Shown piece after piece: positions 1-6,813 of a stretch of 17,806 bases of DNA. The stretch spans positions 1-17,806 of the forward strand of contig CAMLFP010000076.1 of assembly GCA_946479335.1 (NCBI GenBank), given 5' to 3'. The position numbers and the translations under genes were made by a program. The first letter of the stretch is position 1. The number at the start of each line of letters is the position of its first letter. This stretch comes from an uncultured Archangium sp. Its GTDB lineage: Bacteria; Myxococcota; Myxococcia; Myxococcales; Myxococcaceae. Below the pieces are notes generated by a model that worked only from the letters and a program-made list of their open reading frames with translations, had not been told where the DNA came from and searched no databases.

Positions 1-1
1 T

Positions 2-61
2 GATGCGGGCGTCGAAGAAGACGAAGACGACGCGCTGATGCGCGAGATGATGGGCCAATAG
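2..61 (+). CDS. 3' end of an unidentified plus-strand gene (partial)
   Basis: Nineteen codons are open from the window edge to a TAG stop at 59-61. They encode an acidic tail with the pattern VEEDEDDALMREMMGQ. The piece is too short to assign to a family. An acidic, Met-containing tail running to a stop just before the convergent POT gene is what a real C-terminus would look like. Support is limited: 19 open codons in GC-rich DNA can occur by chance, and the start and body lie outside the window. Confidence 0.45.
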   Translation, partial: DAGVEEDEDDALMREMMGQ

Positions 62-62
62 C

Positions 63-76
63 CTGTGCGCGCACAG
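63..76. repeat. 14-bp perfect palindrome between convergent genes
   Basis: The sequence CTGTGCGCGCACAG is its own reverse complement. It sits in the 41-base spacer between the stop of the left-edge plus-strand gene and the stop of the minus-strand POT gene. Its position would suit a bidirectional terminator stem, but there is no T-tract on either side and a self-complementary centre leaves no loop. Function is therefore unproven. Confidence 0.35.
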
Positions 77-102
77 CCGCTGGCGGCGTGCAGTCGCTGG
101 CG

Positions 103-1845
103 CTACTTCCGGTAGTGGTCGACGACCGTGTAGCTGCGCGCGTACAGCGCGAACGCGGCCGACGACGCGAACGCGAACGCCGCGAAGAAGTACATCTGCG
201 TCGAGATGACGCCCCACCCGCGCTGGGTGATGGCCTGCGTCACCGACTCGCTCTTCACCGTCGCGTTCGCCAGCAGCACCCACAGGTTGCCGATGGTGGT
301 GGCGAGGCTCCAGAAGGCCATCAGCACGCCCTTCAAGCGCGCGGGCGCCTGGCTGTACGCGAACTCGAGGCCCGTGGCCGACACCAGCACCTCGCCCAGC
401 GTCAGCAGCGTGTACGGCACCAGCTGCCACAGCACCGGCAGCTTCGAGCCGCCGTCCATCAGCTGCTGCATCACCGCCACCACCACGAAGGACGACGCGG
501 CGAAGGCGAGGCCGAGGCCCATGCGGCGCAGCGGCGTCGGCTCCACGCCCACCTTCCGCAGCGCAGGGAAGACGACCAGGTTGTTGAGGGGAATCAGCAG
601 CATCACCAGCAGCGGGTTCGCCGCCTGCATCTGCGAGGCGGTCTTGAACCAGCTCCAGCCGGGGAGCTGCATCGCGTTGCCCTGCAGCACCCAGGTCGTC
701 GCCTTCTGGTCGAAGAGCGAAAAGAAGGGAGTCACCAACGCGAACAGCACCAGCACGCGCAGCACGCCCTTCACCGCGTCGACCGCCTCATCGGAGTGCT
801 TGCCGCGCGCGACGTCGACCCGCAGGTACGCGCCCACGCCCGCGAAGAGCAGGAAGACGACCAGCGCGAGGCAGATGGTCGGCACCGCGTGCAGCGTGTC
901 CCACAGGGTGAAGACCCAGCGCGCCGCGAACGCGCCCACCAGCACCAGCACAGAGCCCACGTTCCACCCGCTCCCGAAGAGTGCCGTGCGGCACACCTTC
1001 ATGAACGAGTCAGGGTCGCCGCCGGTCACCGCGCTCGGCGCCTCGCGCCACGTGCCGACCACCACCAGCGCGATGACGACGGCCTCCAGCACCAGCGCGC
1101 CGCCCGCCGGGAGGAACCCCAGGTGCGCGCCCACCGGCGCCAGCAGCACCGCGAGCGCCTTCAGCACCACGCCCGCGATGTCTTCCAGCGCACGGAAGCG
1201 CGCGTCGCCCTCGAGCGCCGGCGGCACGTGCACGTAGCGCTTGTTGCCCGCGAAGAAGATGGCCACGCTGACCGCCATCAAGATCGCCGGCACCGCGAAC
1301 GTCAGCCGCACCCACCCGGTCTTGAGCAGCGGGGGGATCAACAGCGACGCGAAGAACGAGCCGAAGTTGATGATGAAATAGAACGCGTCGAACACCACCT
1401 TCGCGAGGTGCTTGTTCGATGAATCGAACTGATCTCCGACGAAGGCCGAGACGCACGGCTTGATGCCGCCGCTGCCCAGCGCGATGAGCAACAGCCCCGC
1501 GTAGAAGCCGGCCGCGTTGTCGGTGCTCAGCGCCAACGTGACCTGCCCCACGCAGTACACCAACGAGAGCCAGAGAATCGTGCGGTACTTGCCCAGCAGC
1601 CGGTCAGCGAGGAAGCCGCCCAGCAGCGGGAAGAAGTACACGCCCATCGCGAACGAGTGGAAGACCTCCTTCGCCGCCGGGCCGCGCTCGGCCGCCGCGA
1701 GCGACACCAGCAGGTACCCCGACAGGAAGTCGGTCAGCACGTTGCGCATGCCGTAGAAGCTGAAGCGCTCCGCGGCCTCGTTGCCGATGATGAAGGGGAT
1801 CTGCCGCGGCAGCTTCGCCGTCGGAGTCTGCGCGACCTCCGTCAT
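103..1845 (-). CDS. POT-family (PTR2) proton-coupled oligopeptide transporter, long-linker type
   Basis: A 580-residue inner-membrane protein of the proton-dependent oligopeptide transporter family, which imports di- and tripeptides with protons. The family signature ExxERFxFYG is at residues 23-32, GSGGIKPCVS (conserved Lys129) at 125-134, the FYxxINxGS-type signature at 155-163, and GEVLVS...LEF (Glu485, Glu494) in the C-terminal bundle. Between the N- and C-terminal bundles, about residues 210-360 form a long linker with several hydrophobic segments, far longer than in the paralogue at 2288-3910. The ATG at 1845 overlaps the stop of the upstream UPF0158 gene as ATGA, so it was preferred over a longer frame reaching 1956. 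The stop is TAG. It is probably the last gene of the transporter operon. Substrate specificity is inferred from the family only. Confidence 0.93.
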   Translation of the reverse strand: MTEVAQTPTAKLPRQIPFIIGNEAAERFSFYGMRNVLTDFLSGYLLVSLAAAERGPAAKEVFHSFAMGVYFFPLLGGFLADRLLGKYRTILWLSLVYCVGQVTLALSTDNAAGFYAGLLLIALGSGGIKPCVSAFVGDQFDSSNKHLAKVVFDAFYFIINFGSFFASLLIPPLLKTGWVRLTFAVPAILMAVSVAIFFAGNKRYVHVPPALEGDARFRALEDIAGVVLKALAVLLAPVGAHLGFLPAGGALVLEAVVIALVVVGTWREAPSAVTGGDPDSFMKVCRTALFGSGWNVGSVLVLVGAFAARWVFTLWDTLHAVPTICLALVVFLLFAGVGAYLRVDVARGKHSDEAVDAVKGVLRVLVLFALVTPFFSLFDQKATTWVLQGNAMQLPGWSWFKTASQMQAANPLLVMLLIPLNNLVVFPALRKVGVEPTPLRRMGLGLAFAASSFVVVAVMQQLMDGGSKLPVLWQLVPYTLLTLGEVLVSATGLEFAYSQAPARLKGVLMAFWSLATTIGNLWVLLANATVKSESVTQAITQRGWGVISTQMYFFAAFAFASSAAFALYARSYTVVDHYRK

Positions 1846-2291
1846 GCCGCGCGCGCCGCCGCCTTGAGCCCGTGCCCCGCCAACCACGCCGTCACGCGCT
1901 CCAGCGTGCGCTGCTGGCGCCACGCGTTCCACCGCGCCTGCTGCTCCGGGAGCCACGACATCACCGTCTTGAAGCGCTTGTCGGGGCGCGGCGCCGAGAG
2001 CGCGAGCTCCAGCGATTCCTTGAGCTGTGTGTCACCCGAGCCCTCGGCGAACTCGCGCATGTCGGCGATCAGCTGATCAGGGTTCGACGGAGGCACGCGC
2101 AAGAACCGCTGCGCGTCGCCTTCGATCTGCGCCACCGTCAGCCCGCCGTGCTGCGCGGGGTCGTACTCGGCGGTGGTCAACAGCACCGCGCCGGTCTGCG
2201 TGTCGAAGAACCACGGGAGATCCTGCGTGTCGGCCTCGAAGGCCAACCGCAGCTCCGTCAGGTCGACGCCGATGGCGCGCAGGGCCGTCAC
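1842..2291 (-). CDS. UPF0158 family protein
   Basis: A 149-residue soluble protein. Residues 12-45 have the pattern of UPF0158 proteins: an N-terminal strand and helix, then a WFFDTQTGAVLL hairpin. This is followed by a segment with RFLRVPPSN and DQLIADMREFA, and a C-terminal helix with two Trp residues (WLPEQQARWNAW). The family has no established biochemical activity. Start choice: a GTG at 2291 overlaps the stop of the upstream POT gene (GTGA), preceded by a purine-rich GGAGGAA inside that gene; no ATG upstream is free of the POT coding region. Its stop overlaps the ATG of the downstream POT gene. Being tightly coupled between two peptide transporters suggests a related or regulatory role, but that is inference only. 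Confidence 0.82.
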   Translation of the reverse strand: MTALRAIGVDLTELRLAFEADTQDLPWFFDTQTGAVLLTTAEYDPAQHGGLTVAQIEGDAQRFLRVPPSNPDQLIADMREFAEGSGDTQLKESLELALSAPRPDKRFKTVMSWLPEQQARWNAWRQQRTLERVTAWLAGHGLKAAARAA

Positions 2292-3910
2292 GCCGAGGCT
2301 TCCTCCGTGCGCACGAAGTCGCGCTCTTTGTAGCGCATGGCGTACGCGATGAAGATCAACCCGGCGACGAAGACGACGCCGATGAAGAAGTAGAAGTAGT
2401 TCGGGCCGACGAGCCAGTACGTCGAGACCTCGGCCTTGGCCACGTCGAAGGCGCCGGTGGTGGCCAGCGGCTTGCGCTCGATGGCGTCCATCAGGCGGAG
2501 GCGCCCGCCAGCCGAGTCGATCTGCCCGATGAGGAAGGTGCCGTTGAGCTTCACGGGCTTGCCGTCCTTGTCGTTGGGGAGGAACACGCCGTTGTCGCCC
2601 GTGAGGTCGAGCTTCTGGCCGACCTGGAACTCCTTCACGTCGGGCAGCGCGACCCACGTCTCGGCGCCGACCTCGATGTTGGTGGCCTTCAGCGGGCGCA
2701 CCATCGCGCTGTTCACCGCGGCGATGCCGAGGTTGCCCAGCGTGGTCGAGAGCAGGAACAGGCCCATGATGAAGCTCTTCATGGTGAGCGGCGCCTGCTT
2801 GTACGAGAACTCCAGCGCGGTGATGGAGACCAGCACCTCACCCGCAGTGAGGATCAGGTACGCGAAGATCTGCCACCACGCCGACACCGTCTCGCCCGCC
2901 ATGATGCGCTTCTCGATCATCGCCACGATGAAGAACGACGCGCCCATCACGAAGAGGCCGGCGCCGATCTTCCGCAGCGGGGTCACCTTCGTGAACTTCG
3001 CGACGAACGGGTAGATGCCGTAGGTGAAGACCGGCACGAGGCCGAGGATGAACAGGCCGTTCACCACCTGCAGCTGCGCGGGCAGCAACGTGATGCCGAA
3101 GCCGATGTTCTTGTCCATCAGTGACGACTGCGCCTGGAGCGTCAGCGTGTTGCCGTTGCCCTGGTCCCACAGCATCCAGAAGATGGCGACGAAGACGTAG
3201 ATGCCCAGCAGGCTGAAGATCACCTCGCGGCCCTGCTTGCTGGTGACCTCGTTGAGCCACTTCTTCCCCGCGGGGGGAACGTGCGTGTACTTCTTGCGGC
3301 CGAGGAAGAAGACGATGGTCGCCGCGACCATCAGCACCGCCGGCAGCCCGAACGCCCACTTCGGGCCCCAGGCGGGGTCCTTCAGCAGAATCGGGCACAG
3401 GAAGATGGAGATCGACGAACCGGCGTTGATCGCCAGGTAGAACCACGAGAACGCGCGCTCGATGAGGTGCGCGTTCTTCGCCGAGAACTGGTCACCCACG
3501 TTGGTCGACACGCACGGCTTGATGCCGCCGGTGCCCACCGCCACGAGGAAGAGCGAGAAGATCAGCAGGTTCTCGGTGCTCCCGAAGAGCGCCAGCGACA
3601 CACAGCCCAGCGCGTACACCGTGCTGAAGACCATGATGGTCTTGAACTTGCCCCAGAAGACGTCGGAGATGATCGCTCCGAGCATCGGGAAGAAGTACGC
3701 GCCCGCCTTGAACATCGACTGCCACGACGCCGCCTTCGCGTCGGTGAACTGCAGGTTCGCGACCATGTACACCGTCAGGATCGAGTTGATGCCGTAGAAG
3801 CAGAAGCGCTCGGCGAACTCGTTGCTGATGATGAAGGGGATGCCCGCGGGCATCTTGTTCTCTTTGACTACTTCCACTCCGGGCGTCGCGACGGCGGCTT
3901 GTTCAGTCAT
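2288..3910 (-). CDS. POT-family (PTR2) proton-coupled oligopeptide transporter with periplasmic insert
   Basis: A 540-residue multi-spanning membrane protein of the POT/PTR family. Motifs: ExxERFxFYG at residues 31-40, GTGGIKPCVS with Lys131 at 126-135, FYLAINAGS at 157-165, a Trp/Asp segment FWMLWDQ at 244-250, and GEVLVSITALEF with Glu358 and Glu367. The linker between the two helical bundles is short (about residues 211-228), so a 12-helix core without extra helices is likely. Unusually, about residues 404-500 form a hydrophilic, beta-rich insert before the final helix (about 503-525). The ATG at 3910 gives a standard N-terminal tail before the first helix. It lies 46 bases below the lipoprotein gene and overlaps the UPF0158 gene by four bases. 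Import of di- or tripeptides is inferred from the family. Confidence 0.93.
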   Translation of the reverse strand: MTEQAAVATPGVEVVKENKMPAGIPFIISNEFAERFCFYGINSILTVYMVANLQFTDAKAASWQSMFKAGAYFFPMLGAIISDVFWGKFKTIMVFSTVYALGCVSLALFGSTENLLIFSLFLVAVGTGGIKPCVSTNVGDQFSAKNAHLIERAFSWFYLAINAGSSISIFLCPILLKDPAWGPKWAFGLPAVLMVAATIVFFLGRKKYTHVPPAGKKWLNEVTSKQGREVIFSLLGIYVFVAIFWMLWDQGNGNTLTLQAQSSLMDKNIGFGITLLPAQLQVVNGLFILGLVPVFTYGIYPFVAKFTKVTPLRKIGAGLFVMGASFFIVAMIEKRIMAGETVSAWWQIFAYLILTAGEVLVSITALEFSYKQAPLTMKSFIMGLFLLSTTLGNLGIAAVNSAMVRPLKATNIEVGAETWVALPDVKEFQVGQKLDLTGDNGVFLPNDKDGKPVKLNGTFLIGQIDSAGGRLRLMDAIERKPLATTGAFDVAKAEVSTYWLVGPNYFYFFIGVVFVAGLIFIAYAMRYKERDFVRTEEASA

Positions 3911-3956
3911 CGGGGGAAGGCCCCTACACCGTCGCCGTCACTTTGGGTAGCTCCGG

Positions 3957-6284
3957 TCAGCCCGGGCCCAACACCGTGCAGAAGCTGTTGATGCAGATGT
4001 CGCCGGTGCTGCAGCAGTCGGTGTCAATCGTGCAGTGCTCCTGCGTCGCCGAACATTGAGAAACCGGCGGCGTGTTGGAGCACACGGGGAACTCGTTGCT
4101 CCCCTTCTGGCAGTACCCGCCGCAGCACTCGTCGCCCGTCTCGCACGAATTGCCGTCGCTCTTGCACGGGTCGAAGACCCAGAAGCCGCGCGCGTTGCCC
4201 GCCAGCAGCTCCTGCCCCGGGAGGTAGAACGCCGGGTGGCTGGCGTCGGTGCCGGGCGCCGCGTTCAGGTCGATGGCCGCCACCCACAGCTTCTTGGTGG
4301 TGATGTGCTGGATGAGGTCGACCCCGCGCGGGTCGCTGCAGAACGGTGGCAGCTCCGCGACGTTGCCGTAGCGGCGGCGGCTGGTGAACACCACCCACGC
4401 GTAGCCGCCCTGGCCCAGCGGCGCGACGGTGGGCTCGTAGTTGAGCGACACGTCGTCGGCGTGGTCCGCGTCGATGGTGCCGACCTCCGCGCCGTCGGCG
4501 TTGCAGGAGATCGACTGCGGCCCCGCCAGCGGCGGCAGGTACGAATTGCCCTGCGCGTCTCTCCCGTTGAGCTGGTTGAGCGGCGTCACGTGCGTCGCGT
4601 CGGTGGTGTTGGTCCACGCGATCTCCGCGGTCGCCGCGCGCCGGGTGTGGAGGTCACCCGAACCATTGCCGTCGAGCCCCGCCGCGAGCTGCCGATGAAA
4701 CACGAGCGACTTGCCGTCGGGGAGGAAGGCGCCCCACCCCGGCCGGTGCTCCGCCGACTCGCCGGTGAAGTCGGCCACCGTCACCGGGTTGGAGAAGGCC
4801 TGCGTCGCGTTGTCGAACGCCATCACCACCAGCTGCTGCGTCGGGTTGGAGAGCGTGCCGTTCATCGGGTTGAAGACGAGCTTCTTGCCGTCGGGTGAGA
4901 AGGCCGGCGTGCCCAACGAGGTCGCGACGGCGGTGAGCCCGGTGGTCGGCGTCTCGGTGGAGCTGGGGAGCGAATACAGCTTCGCGTCGGGCCCCAGCAT
5001 CTGCGTGCCATCGGGGTACATCGCGGGGAAGGTCTCGCCGTTGGTCAACATCGACTCCGTAGCGCCGGTGGGCGTCAGGTCGTACGCCGAGGTCGCGCCG
5101 TAGTTGTCACCGCGCTGCACCACGAGCCGCGAGCCGTTGGCCGCCACCGAATGACACACGCGACACTGCGCCTCGGTGCCATTCGCGCCGGCCACCAGCT
5201 TCGGGCCCGGGTCTCCCGCGCGAATCGACAGCACCGCGCCGCCGAACGTGCCGTCGCCGCCCACCGCGCCCGAGTAGTTCTTGGCGAGGTTGGTGCCGTA
5301 CGAGTTGTAATAAATCGTCCCCGTCAGCCGCGCGGGCGCGATGGTCCACGTCTGCGTCGCCGGCCCGTAGAGTTGTCCATTGCGCGCCACCGTCAGCTTC
5401 AACGTCAGCTTGTCGGCGCCGCCCGCGGTGTCGGTCGCCGCGCGCCACACGCTCTGTGGAATCGGGTGCCGCGTGAACGCGCCGCCCGTCTGCGAGAGGA
5501 TCGCCGGCCGCCCGAACAGGCCCGTCCACTGGAACGAGCCCGACGTGGTGGAGAGCTCCATCATGATGGCGTCGGCGTCACCCGCCGCGGTGCTCCACAT
5601 GATGTTCGGCGCCAGCAACCGCCGCGGGAACACCGTGCCGTTGTACGGGTAGAGCAACTGCAACGCGTCGCCCGGCGAGCCGCTCTGCAGCAGCGTCACC
5701 GTCGCGCCGTCCGTCACCTCCACGCCGAGGCCCTCACCGCCGACCCCGCCCACGCCACCGCCGGAGGTCAGGTCGGTCACCGAGGCCGGCACCTGCCCCG
5801 GGTCACTGGTGCCGGGGCCGTTCTGCGTCGCCCGCAGCTGCACCACGATGGTGCGCTCGACGACCTCGCTGTTGAGCGCCGCGCGCACCGTCACCGTGCC
5901 ACCCGCCGCGCCCGACGGCGTGAAGGTGGTGGTGGGTGACGGCCCCTGCGCGACCGCGCCCGCCACCGAGGGCGACACTGTCCACGTGACGTTGACCGGT
6001 GAGCCGTTGAGGCTGGCGATGTAGTTGATGGTCGGCGTCTGCGTGCCCGCCTGCACCGTGATGGTCTGCGTCGCGGCGGGCAGCACCTGCAGCCCCTGCG
6101 GCGCGCCTCCGCCGCCCGTGGTGCCGGCGCCGCCACCCGTGGAGCCCGCACCGCCACCCGTCGCGCTGCCACCGCCCATCGCTCCGCCGTCGAGACCGGC
6201 ATCGACGCCGCCGACGGTGAAGGTGTTGGAGCACGTGCAGCCAAGCGAACCGGCGCACCACAGCGTCAACCAGAGCGAGCGCAT
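3957..6284 (-). CDS. Secreted lipoprotein with CxxCH haem motif, PD40-like repeats and two knottin-like modules
   Basis: 775 residues with no family name I can give. Residues 1-15 are a short hydrophobic signal ending at Cys16 (SLGC, a loose lipobox), so it is a probable lipoprotein. Residues 30-62 are a Gly/Thr/Ala-rich linker, about 65-150 look like an Ig-like beta domain, and CRVCH at 374-378 is a single c-type haem motif followed by a VAANGSRL stretch as in haem-bearing propeller proteins. PD40/TolB-like motifs FSPDGKKLVF (462-471) and LPDGKSLVF (521-529) indicate a beta-propeller. Residues 707-769 hold twelve Cys in two units, each beginning C-x6-C-x5-CC. The ATG at 6284 was chosen because it begins the signal peptide; the longer frame adds unrelated Cys/Arg-rich residues. 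No strong Shine-Dalgarno is visible. It sits 43 bases after ybeY and 46 before the POT gene. An envelope redox or binding role is inference. Confidence 0.82.
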   Translation of the reverse strand: MRSLWLTLWCAGSLGCTCSNTFTVGGVDAGLDGGAMGGGSATGGGAGSTGGGAGTTGGGGAPQGLQVLPAATQTITVQAGTQTPTINYIASLNGSPVNVTWTVSPSVAGAVAQGPSPTTTFTPSGAAGGTVTVRAALNSEVVERTIVVQLRATQNGPGTSDPGQVPASVTDLTSGGGVGGVGGEGLGVEVTDGATVTLLQSGSPGDALQLLYPYNGTVFPRRLLAPNIMWSTAAGDADAIMMELSTTSGSFQWTGLFGRPAILSQTGGAFTRHPIPQSVWRAATDTAGGADKLTLKLTVARNGQLYGPATQTWTIAPARLTGTIYYNSYGTNLAKNYSGAVGGDGTFGGAVLSIRAGDPGPKLVAGANGTEAQCRVCHSVAANGSRLVVQRGDNYGATSAYDLTPTGATESMLTNGETFPAMYPDGTQMLGPDAKLYSLPSSTETPTTGLTAVATSLGTPAFSPDGKKLVFNPMNGTLSNPTQQLVVMAFDNATQAFSNPVTVADFTGESAEHRPGWGAFLPDGKSLVFHRQLAAGLDGNGSGDLHTRRAATAEIAWTNTTDATHVTPLNQLNGRDAQGNSYLPPLAGPQSISCNADGAEVGTIDADHADDVSLNYEPTVAPLGQGGYAWVVFTSRRRYGNVAELPPFCSDPRGVDLIQHITTKKLWVAAIDLNAAPGTDASHPAFYLPGQELLAGNARGFWVFDPCKSDGNSCETGDECCGGYCQKGSNEFPVCSNTPPVSQCSATQEHCTIDTDCCSTGDICINSFCTVLGPG

Positions 6285-6327
6285 CACGCGCCCGAAGTTA
6301 CGGGAGCACGCAACGAAGCAACAGCGT

Positions 6328-6813
6328 TCAGCCGCGCACGTCCTCACTGCGCGAGAGCATCCCCGCGTGGCCAAGCAGCTTGCGCTCCAGGCGCTCCATC
6401 TTTCGCGCGTCGGCGGGCCGCTGATGGTCGTGCCCCAGGAGGTGCAGCAGCCCGTGCGCGAGGTACAGCGCGAGCTCGCGCTCGAAGCTGGTGTCGAACT
6501 CCTTCGCGGCCCGCCGCGCGGTGTCGAGCGAGATGACGATGTCGCCCAGCGGCCTGGGGCCCGGCCCGGGGAACTCCCCCGCGGGGAACGACAGCACGTC
6601 GGTCGCGGCGTCGATGCCGAAGTACTCGCGCTTCAACACGCGGATGCGCGCGTCACGCACCAGCGAGAGCGAGAGCTCGGAAGGCGGCAGCTTCAGCGTG
6701 CGCGCGAACGACTGCGCGAGGCGGACGAGGCGCTGTGCTTGTCTTGATTTCGACGTGATGAGCACCAGCAGGCGCCCCTCTCCCCGGGGGAGAGGGAGTT
6801 TCGTGCGTTTCAC
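6328..6813 (-). CDS. ybeY: Endoribonuclease YbeY (16S rRNA maturation)
   Basis: 161 residues from a GTG start. YbeY is a single-strand-specific metal-dependent RNase needed for 16S rRNA 3'-end maturation and ribosome quality control. The signature HGLLHLLGHDH at residues 120-130 supplies the zinc ligands His120, His124 and His130. The upstream TDVLSFP motif (71-77) and GDIVIS (90-95) are also typical. The GTG at 6813 overlaps the stop of the upstream phosphodiesterase gene (GTGA), which favours this start. However, codons 7-14 are encoded by a near-perfect palindrome, and a GTG at 6765 (codon 17) is an alternative that would place the palindrome in the spacer. In many bacteria ybeY follows a PhoH-like gene and/or a 7TM-HD gene, as seen here for the latter. 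Confidence 0.93.
   Translation of the reverse strand: MKRTKLPLPRGEGRLLVLITSKSRQAQRLVRLAQSFARTLKLPPSELSLSLVRDARIRVLKREYFGIDAATDVLSFPAGEFPGPGPRPLGDIVISLDTARRAAKEFDTSFERELALYLAHGLLHLLGHDHQRPADARKMERLERKLLGHAGMLSRSEDVRG
6776..6796. repeat. 21-bp near-perfect palindrome in the 5' end of ybeY
   Basis: Two perfect 10-bp arms (CCCTCTCCCC and GGGGAGAGGG) are separated by one G. It encodes Leu-Pro-Leu-Pro-Arg-Gly-Glu-Gly near the YbeY N-terminus. The motif looks like a dispersed REP-type palindrome rather than conserved protein sequence, since the YbeY fold normally begins with the strand that follows it. Whether it recurs in the genome cannot be seen here. Confidence 0.55.

Noticed and set aside
88..1422. 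A 444-codon plus-strand open frame antisense to the downstream POT gene
   Set aside because: The product is Arg/His/Gln-rich shadow sequence; the minus-strand frame has clear POT motifs.
6285..6327. Promoter upstream of the lipoprotein gene (minus strand TTGCTT and TAACTT)
   Set aside because: The spacing is only 15 bases and the -35 is poor; cotranscription from ybeY is equally likely.
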